Assembly (NCBI RefSeq): GCF_900104335.1
Contig: NZ_FMXT01000009.1
Span: forward strand, 27,058-91,057
Source: Pseudobutyrivibrio sp. YE44
Lineage (GTDB): Bacteria; Bacillota; Clostridia; Lachnospirales; Lachnospiraceae
Length of the DNA: 64,000 bases
Reading direction: 5' to 3'
In this document: positions 55,495 through 63,655 of the stretch, piece by piece
Layout of the letters: the number at the start of each line of letters is the position of its first letter
Numbering within the stretch: position 1 is the first letter of the stretch
Made by a program: the position numbers and the translations under genes
The notes under the pieces: model-generated
Databases searched by the model: none
Told to the model about the DNA's origin: nothing
Seen by the model: the letters and a program-made list of their open reading frames with translations, nothing else

Positions 55495-55523
55495 ATTATA
55501 TCCCTTTCGTATAGCAAAAGCAA
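55495..55523 (-). promoter_or_regulatory. Promoter of the 45-residue membrane protein gene
   Basis: Minus-strand TTGCTT, 17 nt, TATAAT, with ATG 55468 about 27 nt after the -10 box. Confidence 0.75.
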
Positions 55524-55565
55524 TATTATCCCCGAAAGGCATAGAGCGATACACTCTCAATATAA

Positions 55566-55655
55566 GCTGGTAGGTCACAATTATTTATACTCTTTTTCGA
55601 GAGTATAGTGAAAACGATGAGAAAAAGTGTATAAGTGATTGTGACCGTAACCAGC
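55566..55655. repeat. GCTGGT hairpin element 1
   Basis: A 90-nt imperfect palindrome. It begins GCTGGTAGGTCACAAT and ends ATTGTGACCGTAACCAGC; inner TTATAC/GTATAA and CTTTTT/AAAAAG arms also pair. It lies 8 nt downstream of the stop of the GT2 gene. Shares its end sequences with the element at 57049-57135. Confidence 0.75.
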
Positions 55656-55663
55656 GTAATTAT

Positions 55664-56752
55664 TCATCGTAACTGTTTTGCTCTATTGAATACGCCAGGG
55701 AAATAATGTTTTGTGTATTCCATGAGACGCGCCCTTCGCAAGGCTGTTCCAAACATGCCTTCCGTAAGTGGTCTATATAAAAGTTTTATTGTCTTCGAAT
55801 CATCTGGAAGATATTTTTTCAGCTCGTTGAAAACTTCAGTCTCTGACTCAGTCTTACACCACTTTAGAATCTCATCTGTCTTGGCACCTGCCTCCAGCTG
55901 ACGAACCATCGCCGACTGAAAGCTTCTGAAGTATTCCTTTGAAAGAATTCCAAGAGCCTCAAAATCGCAGGTCTTCCATTTTTGCTGCTGTTCAAAAATC
56001 CTCTTAACACGAGTCTTTTGCAACTCAAAATAATCATCAATCTCACCACCAGTCAGTCTGGTCTGGCCCTGATTGCGATAATGATACAGTACATCATTTA
56101 GGATGGTGAGGGAATTCACATAATCAAACACATCACAGTTGAAAAGAATATCCTCAACATGTCTAATCTTCTGATAACGAAGATTATTATCCTTTAACAG
56201 ACTGGCCTTGTAGCACTTGTTCCAAGGATAACCCAACATGGTGATTTCTTCCATCTGCATAACCAGCTTGTGGATGATAACCGGATCATTTGTGGTGAGC
56301 ATATCATCATCAAAATCCAGCTTTTCCAAATTGATTACCTTGGTGTATTCCATTTTACCTGATTCGTAATTACGATAATCCTCGGTGAAGCTATACACCA
56401 AAACATCTACTGGATTTCGCTCCAAGGCTGCTGCACAAACACGAAGAAGATTTCGTTCATACAAATCGTCAGGATCCAAGAACAGTATGTAGTCTCCTGT
56501 GGCATGTTCTATGCCTGTATTTCTTGCCGCAGAAACTCCCCGATTTTCCTCATGTCTAATGTAGAAAAATCTATCGTCTCTATGCATATAGCTCTTAGCT
56601 ATTTCCCCTGATTTATCTGGTGAACAATCATCCACAACTATGACTTCAAAATTGTCATAAGTCTGTGTTGCCATGCCCCCCAGCGCATCCCCAATATAAT
56701 CACCAACTCCATAAGTCGGCATTATTATAGAAAATTTAATTCCTTCACTCAT
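55664..56752 (-). CDS. Glycosyltransferase family 2
   Basis: A 362-residue GT2 enzyme with FSIIMPTYGVGDYIGDALGGM, DDCSPDKSG, GVSAARNTGI and FLDPDDLYERN. The nucleotide-binding DDCSP and DPDD motifs are complete. The start ATG 56752 follows GGGGG. Stands alone between the iron operon and the small-protein gene; its stop is directly followed by hairpin element 1. Target glycan unknown. Confidence 0.87.
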   Translation of the reverse strand: MSEGIKFSIIMPTYGVGDYIGDALGGMATQTYDNFEVIVVDDCSPDKSGEIAKSYMHRDDRFFYIRHEENRGVSAARNTGIEHATGDYILFLDPDDLYERNLLRVCAAALERNPVDVLVYSFTEDYRNYESGKMEYTKVINLEKLDFDDDMLTTNDPVIIHKLVMQMEEITMLGYPWNKCYKASLLKDNNLRYQKIRHVEDILFNCDVFDYVNSLTILNDVLYHYRNQGQTRLTGGEIDDYFELQKTRVKRIFEQQQKWKTCDFEALGILSKEYFRSFQSAMVRQLEAGAKTDEILKWCKTESETEVFNELKKYLPDDSKTIKLLYRPLTEGMFGTALRRARLMEYTKHYFPGVFNRAKQLR

Positions 56753-56818
56753 ACCCCCATATTACCAAAGACTGACGACATTCACAACCCTACTAAAACT
56801 ATAATTATAACCACAAAA

Positions 56819-56843
56819 ACCCCTAGAGAAATTCTCTAGGGGT
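56819..56843 (-). terminator. Intrinsic terminator of the feo operon
   Basis: ACCCCTAGAG stem and complement (arms 56819-56830, 56832-56843), with TTTTTG on the minus-strand exit. Confidence 0.88.
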
Positions 56844-56893
56844 CGTGAAGCAATTGCCTATTACGGGAAAGCTGGGCCCATGCAAATTGCCTG

Positions 56894-57031
56894 CTAATGG
56901 CATCCGCAACTTCCACCGCAGCCGCCACAGTCGCCACCGCAGCCGCCACCGTTCTTTTTATTTTTTATCATAGAGCGAACTATCGCTCCCACTATACATA
57001 CGAGTATTAAAACTACTATTACTGTACCCAT
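56894..57031 (-). CDS. FeoB-associated Cys-rich small membrane protein
   Basis: Translated from the minus strand: MGTVIVVLILVCIVGAIVRS, then MIKNKKNGGGCGGDCGG and CGGSCGCH (45 residues). One membrane helix is followed by a Gly/Cys-rich tail with five cysteines, matching the FeoB-associated Cys-rich family that sits after feoB in Firmicutes. It may act in Fe(II) handling with the transporter. GAGGTG precedes ATG 57031. Located 18 nt downstream of hairpin element 2, so it can be translated from the feoB message. Confidence 0.85.
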   Translation of the reverse strand: MGTVIVVLILVCIVGAIVRSMIKNKKNGGGCGGDCGGCGGSCGCH

Positions 57032-57048
57032 ATTACACCTCGTTATTG

Positions 57049-57135
57049 GCTGGTAAGCATCAAGCTCTGAGGTCTCTCAAGTGATGCTTTCTATAGCAGA
57101 ACTGAGAGACTCTCAGGCTTGTAGCTGTAACCAGC
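57049..57135. repeat. GCTGGT hairpin element 2
   Basis: An 87-nt imperfect palindrome beginning GCTGGTAAGCATCAAGC and ending GCTTGTAGCTGTAACCAGC. Inner TCTCTCA/TGAGAGA arms pair. It lies 5 nt downstream of the feoB stop. The ends match element 1 (55566-55655) although the middles differ. Confidence 0.75.
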
Positions 57136-57140
57136 ATATA

Positions 57141-59516
57141 TTAGTTGTTATACTTGTCTTTTCTTACCAAACCATACACCAATACCGCGATTGCTGCAAA
57201 GCCAAAGATAGTTCCAATTCCAAACTGGCCAGCAAGAATAAGTGAACCAACCTGATATACAATAAGTCCGATTACCCATGCAAATCCACACTGATATCCG
57301 ATTGCAGTCCAGAACCACTTTGTATTGTTCATCTCACGCTTGATTGCACCCATAGCAGCAAAACAAGGAGCACAAAGAAGGTTGAATGCAAGGAATGCAA
57401 AACCTGATGCATTTGTAAATGCTGCACGCATTGTCTCGTAAACATCTCCAGATGCACCGTAGATAATAGCAAGTGTTCCAACAATATTTTCCTTAGCAAC
57501 AAGACCTGTGATTGAAGCAACTGTTGCCTCCCAATCGCCAAAGCCAAGAGGAATGAAAATCCAAGCAAGTGCCTTACCAATTCCTGCAAGGATAGAACAA
57601 TCAATCTGGTCTTCCTCGAGCATTGTGAATGCTCCGTCTACAAATCCGAAGAAAGTACAGAACCATACTACGATTGTTGAAAGGAGGATGATAGTTCCTG
57701 CTTTCTTAATGAAAGACCAGCCACGCTCCCACATGCTGCGGAGAACATTGCCGAGGGTTGGCCAATGATATGCTGGGAGCTCCATAACGAAAGGTGCTGG
57801 ATCACCAGCGAAAAGCTTTGTCTTCTTAAGCATAATACCTGAAACAATAATAGCAAAAATTCCAAGGAAGTATGCTGATGGTGCAACCCAAGCAGCTCCT
57901 CCGAAAATTGCACCTGCAACCATTGCGATAAATGGAAGCTTGGCACCACATGGAATAAATGTGGTTGTCATAATTGTCATCTTACGGTCTCTATCATTTT
58001 CAATTGTACGTGAAGCCATGATACCTGGGATACCACAACCTGTACCAATAAGCATTGGAATAAATGACTTACCAGAAAGACCAAACTTTCTGAAGATACG
58101 GTCCATGATAAATGCAACTCTTGCCATGTAACCACATGCCTCAAGGAAGGCAAGGAAGATGAAGAGTACAAGAATCTGTGGTACGAAACCAAGTACTGCA
58201 CCAACACCTGCAACAATACCATCAAGGATAAGTCCCTTAACAACATCGTTACATCCGATTGCATCAAGACCTGCTTCTACAAACACAGGAATACCAGGAA
58301 TCCATACACCATATTCTGCTGGGTCTGGCTCCTCATTTGATTCCACATAAGCCTTAGCTTCTGCATAATCCTCTAAGCTAGCTGTCTCATATTCAACTGC
58401 TGCTGTTTCCTCATCCTCTACAGGATACTCAAAATCACCCGTAGGCTCTGATTCATTTTCCTCAACATATAAATCATAACCATCTACAATAAGCTGATTT
58501 GCAGTAAACTCATCGGCAGCATCATTGTAGTCTGCAGAACCAATAGCAAATAGATGCCAGCCATCACCGAACACACCATCATTTGCCCAATCTGTAGCCC
58601 AACCACCAATGGTTGTAACCGAAACATAATAAACAAGGAACATAACAACTGCAAAGATAGGAAGTGCAAGGAATCTGTTGGTAACCACCTGATCAATCTT
58701 ATCAGAGGTTGTCATACCCTTCTTTGCCTTCTTTACACAACCATCGATGATTGTGCCGATGTAGTTGTATCTCTCGCCTGTGATGATTGACTCTGCATCA
58801 TCATCAAGCTCCTTCTCACAAGAAGCAATATCATTTTCAATGTGCTGAATCACGTCTGATGAAAGACCAAGCTTCTCCTGAATCTTTTCGTCGCGCTCAA
58901 ACAACTTGATTGAATACCATCTCTGGACATTCTCATCATTAATATTGTGTAAGCAAAGCTCCTCAATGTGAGCAAGTGCATGCTCTACTGAGCCATTAAA
59001 TCTGTGCTTTGGAGACTGAGCATTTGCTTCCTTCCCTGCCTTTACCGCAGCGTCCACAATTTCCTTAAGACCTCTGTTCTTAAGAGCGGAAATCTCGATG
59101 ACAGGAACGCCAATTTCCTCTGAAAGCTTCTTTGTATTAATCTTGTCACCATTCTTCTCAACAACATCCATCATGTTGATAGCGATAACAACTGGAATAC
59201 CAAGCTCTACTACCTGAGTTGTAAGATAAAGGTTTCTCTCAAGGTTTGTACCATCGATAACATTGATGATTGCCTCAGGCTTCTCATCAATAAGGTAGTT
59301 ACGAGAAACTACCTCCTCAAGAGTGTATGGCGAAAGGGAATAAATACCAGGAAGGTCAACGATTGTAACCTCCTTGTTTCCCTTATACTTTCCTTCCTTA
59401 TACTCTACAGTAACACCTGGCCAGTTACCTACGAACTGATTAGAGCCTGTAAGAGCATTGAACAATGTTGTTTTACCGCAGTTTGGGTTACCTGCTAATG
59501 CAATTCTAATTCCCAC
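57141..59516 (-). CDS. feoB: Ferrous iron transport protein B
   Basis: A 791-residue protein: cytoplasmic GTPase with GNPNCGKTTLFN (9-20) and DLPGIYSL (55-62), GDI-like linker, then the FeoB membrane core (FIPCGAKLPFIAMVAGAIFGG, CGIPGIMASRT). GTG 59516 with AGGAGG upstream. It imports Fe2+ using GTP. Odd feature: between the first membrane helix and the core, residues ~325-402 are an extra stretch very rich in Asp/Glu (about 30 acidic residues), facing outside. Typical FeoB lacks this. Followed by hairpin element 2 and the small Cys-rich gene. Confidence 0.95.
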   Translation of the reverse strand: MGIRIALAGNPNCGKTTLFNALTGSNQFVGNWPGVTVEYKEGKYKGNKEVTIVDLPGIYSLSPYTLEEVVSRNYLIDEKPEAIINVIDGTNLERNLYLTTQVVELGIPVVIAINMMDVVEKNGDKINTKKLSEEIGVPVIEISALKNRGLKEIVDAAVKAGKEANAQSPKHRFNGSVEHALAHIEELCLHNINDENVQRWYSIKLFERDEKIQEKLGLSSDVIQHIENDIASCEKELDDDAESIITGERYNYIGTIIDGCVKKAKKGMTTSDKIDQVVTNRFLALPIFAVVMFLVYYVSVTTIGGWATDWANDGVFGDGWHLFAIGSADYNDAADEFTANQLIVDGYDLYVEENESEPTGDFEYPVEDEETAAVEYETASLEDYAEAKAYVESNEEPDPAEYGVWIPGIPVFVEAGLDAIGCNDVVKGLILDGIVAGVGAVLGFVPQILVLFIFLAFLEACGYMARVAFIMDRIFRKFGLSGKSFIPMLIGTGCGIPGIMASRTIENDRDRKMTIMTTTFIPCGAKLPFIAMVAGAIFGGAAWVAPSAYFLGIFAIIVSGIMLKKTKLFAGDPAPFVMELPAYHWPTLGNVLRSMWERGWSFIKKAGTIILLSTIVVWFCTFFGFVDGAFTMLEEDQIDCSILAGIGKALAWIFIPLGFGDWEATVASITGLVAKENIVGTLAIIYGASGDVYETMRAAFTNASGFAFLAFNLLCAPCFAAMGAIKREMNNTKWFWTAIGYQCGFAWVIGLIVYQVGSLILAGQFGIGTIFGFAAIAVLVYGLVRKDKYNN

Positions 59517-59536
59517 TTCTATTATCCTCCTAATGT

Positions 59537-59755
59537 TTATTCACAAATAATCATCTCAGCGTCAGCCTTACGTACTGAGAGCTCATATCCTCTAACTGTA
59601 ATTTCTACTGGATCACCAAGTGGGGCAATTTTACGAACGTAAACCTCAACACCCTTTGTAATACCCATATCCATAATTCTACGCTTAACCGCGCCTTCGC
59701 CAGAAATCTTTGTAACCTTGGCACTCTGTCCAACCTGAACATCTCTTAAAGTCAT
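59537..59755 (-). CDS. feoA: FeoA-domain protein (second copy)
   Basis: A 72-residue SH3-like protein: LRDVQVGQSAKVTKISGEGAVKRRIMDMGITKGVEVYVRKIAPLGDPVEITVRGYELSVRKADAEMI. The M-G-I-T-x-G and APLGDP segments are the FeoA signature. It is 20 nt upstream of feoB, with AGGAG before the ATG. Works as a cytoplasmic partner of FeoB. Confidence 0.9.
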   Translation of the reverse strand: MTLRDVQVGQSAKVTKISGEGAVKRRIMDMGITKGVEVYVRKIAPLGDPVEITVRGYELSVRKADAEMIICE

Positions 59756-59805
59756 CTCATTTTCTCCTTTTCTATATATCCATAGCTACTTTTCAAAGTA
59801 ACCAC

Positions 59806-60018
59806 TTAGACCATAATCTTCTGAGCTAACTGCTTATCTACAGCCACCCTTGAATCCTTTACATTTACGATTAGATTGCCTCCAATCTCGTTTACCACGG
59901 TTACATATCCACCTGGCACAAATCCCAATTCCTGAAGATGTCTCTTAACCTCTTCATTACCACCGATTCTTTTTATCATTTGTTCTTCGCCTGCTGGCGC
60001 TACAACTAATGGCATCAT
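59806..60018 (-). CDS. feoA: FeoA-domain protein (first copy)
   Basis: A 70-residue FeoA-like protein (MIKRIGGNEEVKRHLQELGFVPGGYVTVVNEIGGNLIVNVKDSRVAVDKQLAQKIMV). It is diverged from the second copy; the LGFVPGG turn and the NVKDSRVAVD strand fit the FeoA fold. First gene of the feo operon, behind a palindromic operator. GAGG lies 6 nt before ATG 60018. Confidence 0.85.
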   Translation of the reverse strand: MMPLVVAPAGEEQMIKRIGGNEEVKRHLQELGFVPGGYVTVVNEIGGNLIVNVKDSRVAVDKQLAQKIMV

Positions 60019-60047
60019 TTCTAACCTCGATTAATATTATATAATTC

Positions 60048-60067
60048 GCGTTAGCATCCTCTAACGC
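60048..60067 (-). promoter_or_regulatory. Palindromic operator of the feo operon
   Basis: GCGTTAG and CTAACGC around a 6-nt centre, about 8 nt downstream of the -10 box, so it overlaps the transcription start. The position and TTAG/CTAA half sites fit an iron-sensing DtxR-type repressor; the regulator itself is not in the window. Confidence 0.65.
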
Positions 60068-60073
60068 ACATAT

Positions 60074-60102
60074 AATATATCATCAACTTACTAAAGTTTC
60101 AA
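60074..60102 (-). promoter_or_regulatory. Promoter of the feo operon
   Basis: Minus-strand TTGAAA, 17 nt, TATATT, immediately upstream of the palindromic operator. Confidence 0.6.
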
Positions 60103-60184
60103 TAGCCTAATCTAAGTTTGTTGAAAATTTTTCTCAATTTCTTTCTCTCCCGCCTCCTAAACAATTTTTCTACAAAGACAAAAA

Positions 60185-60218
60185 AGAAGACTAAGTCGAT
60201 TTCTCAACTTAGTCTTCT
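60185..60218 (-). terminator. Intrinsic terminator after the zinc-ribbon protein gene
   Basis: 12-bp stem AGAAGACTAAGT/ACTTAGTCTTCT, 10-nt loop, TTTTTT on the minus-strand exit. Confidence 0.88.
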
Positions 60219-60282
60219 GTAATTTCAATTATTGATGCCACAAACGAATCTTATGGTGCACCCAGTCAGTTATGACTTTGGA

Positions 60283-61893
60283 TTACTGCTGATTGTTTGT
60301 TGGATCTGCTACTGTATATCCAGGATACTCTGGCTGGTAAGCAGGCTGCTGAGGTGCTGCCTGTGTTGCGCCACCCTGTGGTCCCTGTGGGCCACCGAAG
60401 TTACGATTGTTGTATGCCTGGTTAAGAGCATTTGTATTCTTAAGGATGATGTGCCATGCAATGTAAGGTCCAATACCGCAAAGGAGTGCACCGAAGAGCA
60501 TCCAAAGAAGGATTGTTGTACCATTCTCCTGCATGTCAATGCCATATCTCTTAGCATTCTCATTCATTCTGTTACCGAGCATGTAGTAGTATACCCATGC
60601 ATAGATACCACATGTAAGCATAGAGAAGATAATAAGAAGGATAAGACCTCTTGTCTTCTTTCCATCACCAGCACATGTCTTGTTTGTATCTCTAGCTACA
60701 CAGTGGATTGTATAGTAAATGTAAATACCACATGTAACCATTCCAAGTAAGATAAACTTAAGTAAGCTATAGTTTGTTGGAAGAGGATTTGATGCAACAC
60801 CTGTTGCAACTTCTCTCTCAGCCTGCTTCTGATCAATCTTCTCAGAAAGAACACCAACTTCTTCTGAAGTCTTGTTGAAGATGTTCTTGAATGCAGCCTT
60901 TGCTTCCTCTACGAAGTTTCCGCCTGGAGTAACAAGCTCAAACTTCTTACCAAAGATAAGGCAAATAACAAGAAGACCAACGATTCCAAGAGCTGCAAAG
61001 AAGATAGTCTTGAAGAACCAGAAGATTTCACCGAAAGTGAATCCGTAGTATGACCAGTAATCCCAGCTAACAATGATAAGTCTGATGAATCTGATAACTG
61101 CGATAATTGCTGCTACAACACCACCTACAAGAAGTGTCTGAGCATAATCTTTCTGCTGCTCTTCCTTGAAGTCCTTAAACATGAAATAGCAAATGATTGC
61201 CATTACACCGAATACTAATCCCTGAAGGATTGAAAGAACACTACCAAAGATTACGCTTACTGGTGAAGAGTAGTAGTAAGAAGTAATCATTGTAAATGGT
61301 AATCTAATAAGCGAATAAAGTCCGTTTCCGATGAAGTTTCTTAAGAAGCCCCATGCAAGGATAACGCCTGCTACCGCTGCAAAAATCTTGATTGTCTGAG
61401 CAAATGAAGATGTAACAACTGTCTGATCATTCATACGTGGCTGGCTCTGCTGTGGTGCCTGCTGATACTGTGTATTCTGCTGGTACTGTGTATTCTGCTG
61501 AGCCTGAGTTGTCTGCTGTGTCTGAGCTGTCTGCTGTGCCTGAGCTATCTGCTGTGTCTGAGCTGTCTGCTGTGCAGCCTGCTCTGCTCTCTCAGCTCTC
61601 TTCTCTTCAACAGTTTCCTGAACCTGCTTTGCAGCTCCATCAACTGCCTTCTCAACCTGCTCTACTGCCTCATTAGCTACATTAACAACCTGATCAGCAA
61701 CTGCAGAAACAACTGTATCAGCCTCTGCAAAGGCTTCAGTTACGTCTGATTTTGCCTGTTCAAATGTATTATTTTTTGTCTCATCTACTGGTGTCTGTTC
61801 GTTTGGTGTAGAGTTTGTCTCTACTGGATTACCACAAGCTGGACAAAACTTTGCGCCTGGGTTAATCTCTTTTCCGCACTTAGTGCAAAACAT
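60283..61893 (-). CDS. Zinc-ribbon, Gln-rich, DUF4234 membrane protein
   Basis: A 536-residue protein. An N-terminal zinc ribbon (CTKCGKEINPGAKFCPACG) leads, then a charged helical stretch and a tandem Gln-rich repeat (QAQQTAQTQQTTQAQQ style, about 115-152). Then follow several membrane helices (about 165-330) and a C-terminal DUF4234 part (LLKFILLGMVTCGIYIYY, GTTILLWMLFGALLCGIG) with four more helices. AAGGAGG precedes the ATG. Zinc-ribbon/DUF4234 proteins are common in Lachnospiraceae; function unknown. Confidence 0.75.
   Translation of the reverse strand: MFCTKCGKEINPGAKFCPACGNPVETNSTPNEQTPVDETKNNTFEQAKSDVTEAFAEADTVVSAVADQVVNVANEAVEQVEKAVDGAAKQVQETVEEKRAERAEQAAQQTAQTQQIAQAQQTAQTQQTTQAQQNTQYQQNTQYQQAPQQSQPRMNDQTVVTSSFAQTIKIFAAVAGVILAWGFLRNFIGNGLYSLIRLPFTMITSYYYSSPVSVIFGSVLSILQGLVFGVMAIICYFMFKDFKEEQQKDYAQTLLVGGVVAAIIAVIRFIRLIIVSWDYWSYYGFTFGEIFWFFKTIFFAALGIVGLLVICLIFGKKFELVTPGGNFVEEAKAAFKNIFNKTSEEVGVLSEKIDQKQAEREVATGVASNPLPTNYSLLKFILLGMVTCGIYIYYTIHCVARDTNKTCAGDGKKTRGLILLIIFSMLTCGIYAWVYYYMLGNRMNENAKRYGIDMQENGTTILLWMLFGALLCGIGPYIAWHIILKNTNALNQAYNNRNFGGPQGPQGGATQAAPQQPAYQPEYPGYTVADPTNNQQ
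61440..61570 (-). repeat. In-frame tandem repeat encoding QAQQT-type units
   Basis: Roughly 18-nt units (variants of gtctgagctgtctgctgt) encode imperfect Q-A-Q-Q-T-A-Q-T-Q-Q repeats and QYQQNT copies. Such repeats can vary in number by replication slippage. Confidence 0.75.
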
Positions 61894-61966
61894 AACATTT
61901 CCTCCTTAAAAAATCTATAAATGCATTTACGCATTCCTTAGGTTTTCACCTGAAGAATTCATACAT

Positions 61967-62899
61967 TTACTTTCCAATCATTGTCCCCGTCTGACCGCCG
62001 ACCGCATTACCTGCATCGGAAAGCTTTGTAATCAAAACCTTACGGATTGCTGAATCGCCAATATAATCGATAGCAGCCTGAATCTTTGGTGCCATATCTG
62101 TTGCTCCGAACTCTCCAGCCTCAAGCATCTTCTTTGCGTCAGACACTGAAATATAATCAAGTGCCTCTTCGTTATCCTTACCAAAGTTTTTGCACACCTT
62201 TGAAACAGATGTAAGAATAACCAGCATATCTGCATCAAGCTCTGATGCAAGAAGTCCTGCTGCTGTGTCCTTTTCAACTACCGCTGAAGCTCCCTTAAGC
62301 TTGTTATCCTGGGTAAGCACTGGAATACCACCGCCACCACAAGCGATAACCACCTGGTCTGCCTCGCATAAAGCACGAATTCCGTCGATTTCAACTATTT
62401 CCATTGGCTTAGGTGCCGCAACAATTCTGCGATAGCCACCCTCAACCTGAACAGTATGATTTCCCTTGGCCTCTTCAGCCTCAGCTTCTTCAGCTGTCAT
62501 AATTCTTCCAATGATTTTTGTTGGCTTGTAGAAAGCCTCATCATATGGGTCTACTGTAACCTGAGTAAGAATTGTAGAAACTGGCTTATAAATACCTCTT
62601 CCTACAAGCTCAGATCGAATAGCCTGCTGCAAATCGTAACCGATATAGCCCTGGCTCATGGCTGAACACACTGACATTGGAGTTGGAGTGTAGTCTGGAT
62701 GATTCTGATAGAACTCTGAAAGTGCTGTGTGAATCATACCAACCTGTGGACCATTACTGTGAGTGATAACCACCTGATAGTCTTGCTGAATAAACTCTGC
62801 AACCGCAACTGCTGTACGCTTTGTAGCATTCCACTGCTCCAAAACTGTAGTACCCAGTGCATCATGTCCCAGCGCAATAACAATTCTCTTTTTGCTCAT
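61967..62899 (-). CDS. arcC: Carbamate kinase
   Basis: A 310-residue enzyme with IVIALGHDALGTT, THSNGPQVGMI and VVIACGGGGIPV, the core of the amino-acid kinase fold, and the ASAVVEKDTAAGLLASELDADMLVILT segment typical of carbamate kinases. It makes ATP from carbamoyl phosphate. ATG 62899 has GAGG 6 nt upstream; longer readings have none. No other arginine-deiminase genes are in the window. Confidence 0.92.
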   Translation of the reverse strand: MSKKRIVIALGHDALGTTVLEQWNATKRTAVAVAEFIQQDYQVVITHSNGPQVGMIHTALSEFYQNHPDYTPTPMSVCSAMSQGYIGYDLQQAIRSELVGRGIYKPVSTILTQVTVDPYDEAFYKPTKIIGRIMTAEEAEAEEAKGNHTVQVEGGYRRIVAAPKPMEIVEIDGIRALCEADQVVIACGGGGIPVLTQDNKLKGASAVVEKDTAAGLLASELDADMLVILTSVSKVCKNFGKDNEEALDYISVSDAKKMLEAGEFGATDMAPKIQAAIDYIGDSAIRKVLITKLSDAGNAVGGQTGTMIGK

Positions 62900-62994
62900 T
62901 TGATGCCTCGCTTTCATTGCCAAAAACCATTAAAAGTAAACACATAACTATTCTATCATAACAGACATGGTAACACTATATCAACCGCTGTGAA

Positions 62995-63435
62995 TTATTG
63001 TCTTTTTCGATGTCCTTTGTAGACCATAATCAGTGCTATTATGACACCAAGTGACGCTCCTGCAAAATCAATCCACATGTCAGAAACCTGACCTGATCTT
63101 CCCTCTACAAAAAGCTGAATTGTCTCATCCACAAAGGATACCATAAGGGCTGCCACTGCAGGCTCAATAAACTTTCTAAGCTTACCAGCCGCAAACATAC
63201 TAAACTGGGCACCCATAAGCACTCCAAGCACCGCGTACTCTGTAAAATGTGCTGCCTTTCTAACGATAAACATACCATCGTCATTGTTTGCCAAAAATGG
63301 AAGAAACTTCGAGAAAAACTCCAAGAACACTCCACTTTCTCCATCAGACACCGTAGCTGTCTGCATACTATGGCCCCAGATAAACGCAACCCAGGCCACG
63401 ATTAAAATACCTAAAATAACTTTTCTTTTTTTCAT
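62995..63435 (-). CDS. VanZ-like membrane protein
   Basis: A 146-residue protein with four helices. RKAAHFTEYAVLGVL and DETIQLFVEGRSGQVSDMWIDFAGASLG are the signature blocks of the VanZ family. Some members alter sensitivity to glycopeptides; most have no known role. I use ATG 63435 because a possible promoter (TTGTGT-17-TATGGT) lies close upstream and the earlier reading passes through a GC-rich non-conserved stretch. The ribosome site is weak. Confidence 0.82.
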   Translation of the reverse strand: MKKRKVILGILIVAWVAFIWGHSMQTATVSDGESGVFLEFFSKFLPFLANNDDGMFIVRKAAHFTEYAVLGVLMGAQFSMFAAGKLRKFIEPAVAALMVSFVDETIQLFVEGRSGQVSDMWIDFAGASLGVIIALIMVYKGHRKRQ

Positions 63436-63655
63436 AGCTGATATTCTACCATATCTTCGTCTATTTTTTAACACAAAGCTCACAATTCCCTGCCCCACCA
63501 ATACTTGCGGCTGACACCCCTGCTCCACAAGAAGCCTACATATCCCCTGCCTCGGCCCCGCCCGGCTCAGTCCTCTGTTTCTTGCAAAGTCTATGAATTT
63601 GTATTTTCTAAATGCTACACTGCGCTTTCTTTATTGTAGGTGTCTTTTATATTCA

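Noticed and set aside
60232..60750. 172-residue plus-strand open frame over the zinc-ribbon protein gene
   Set aside because: Antisense to a well-supported gene, Cys- and Val-rich without domain pattern, and no ribosome site.
61440..61570. Short repeats as a CRISPR array
   Set aside because: Repeats are contiguous, in frame and encode Gln-rich protein; no spacers.
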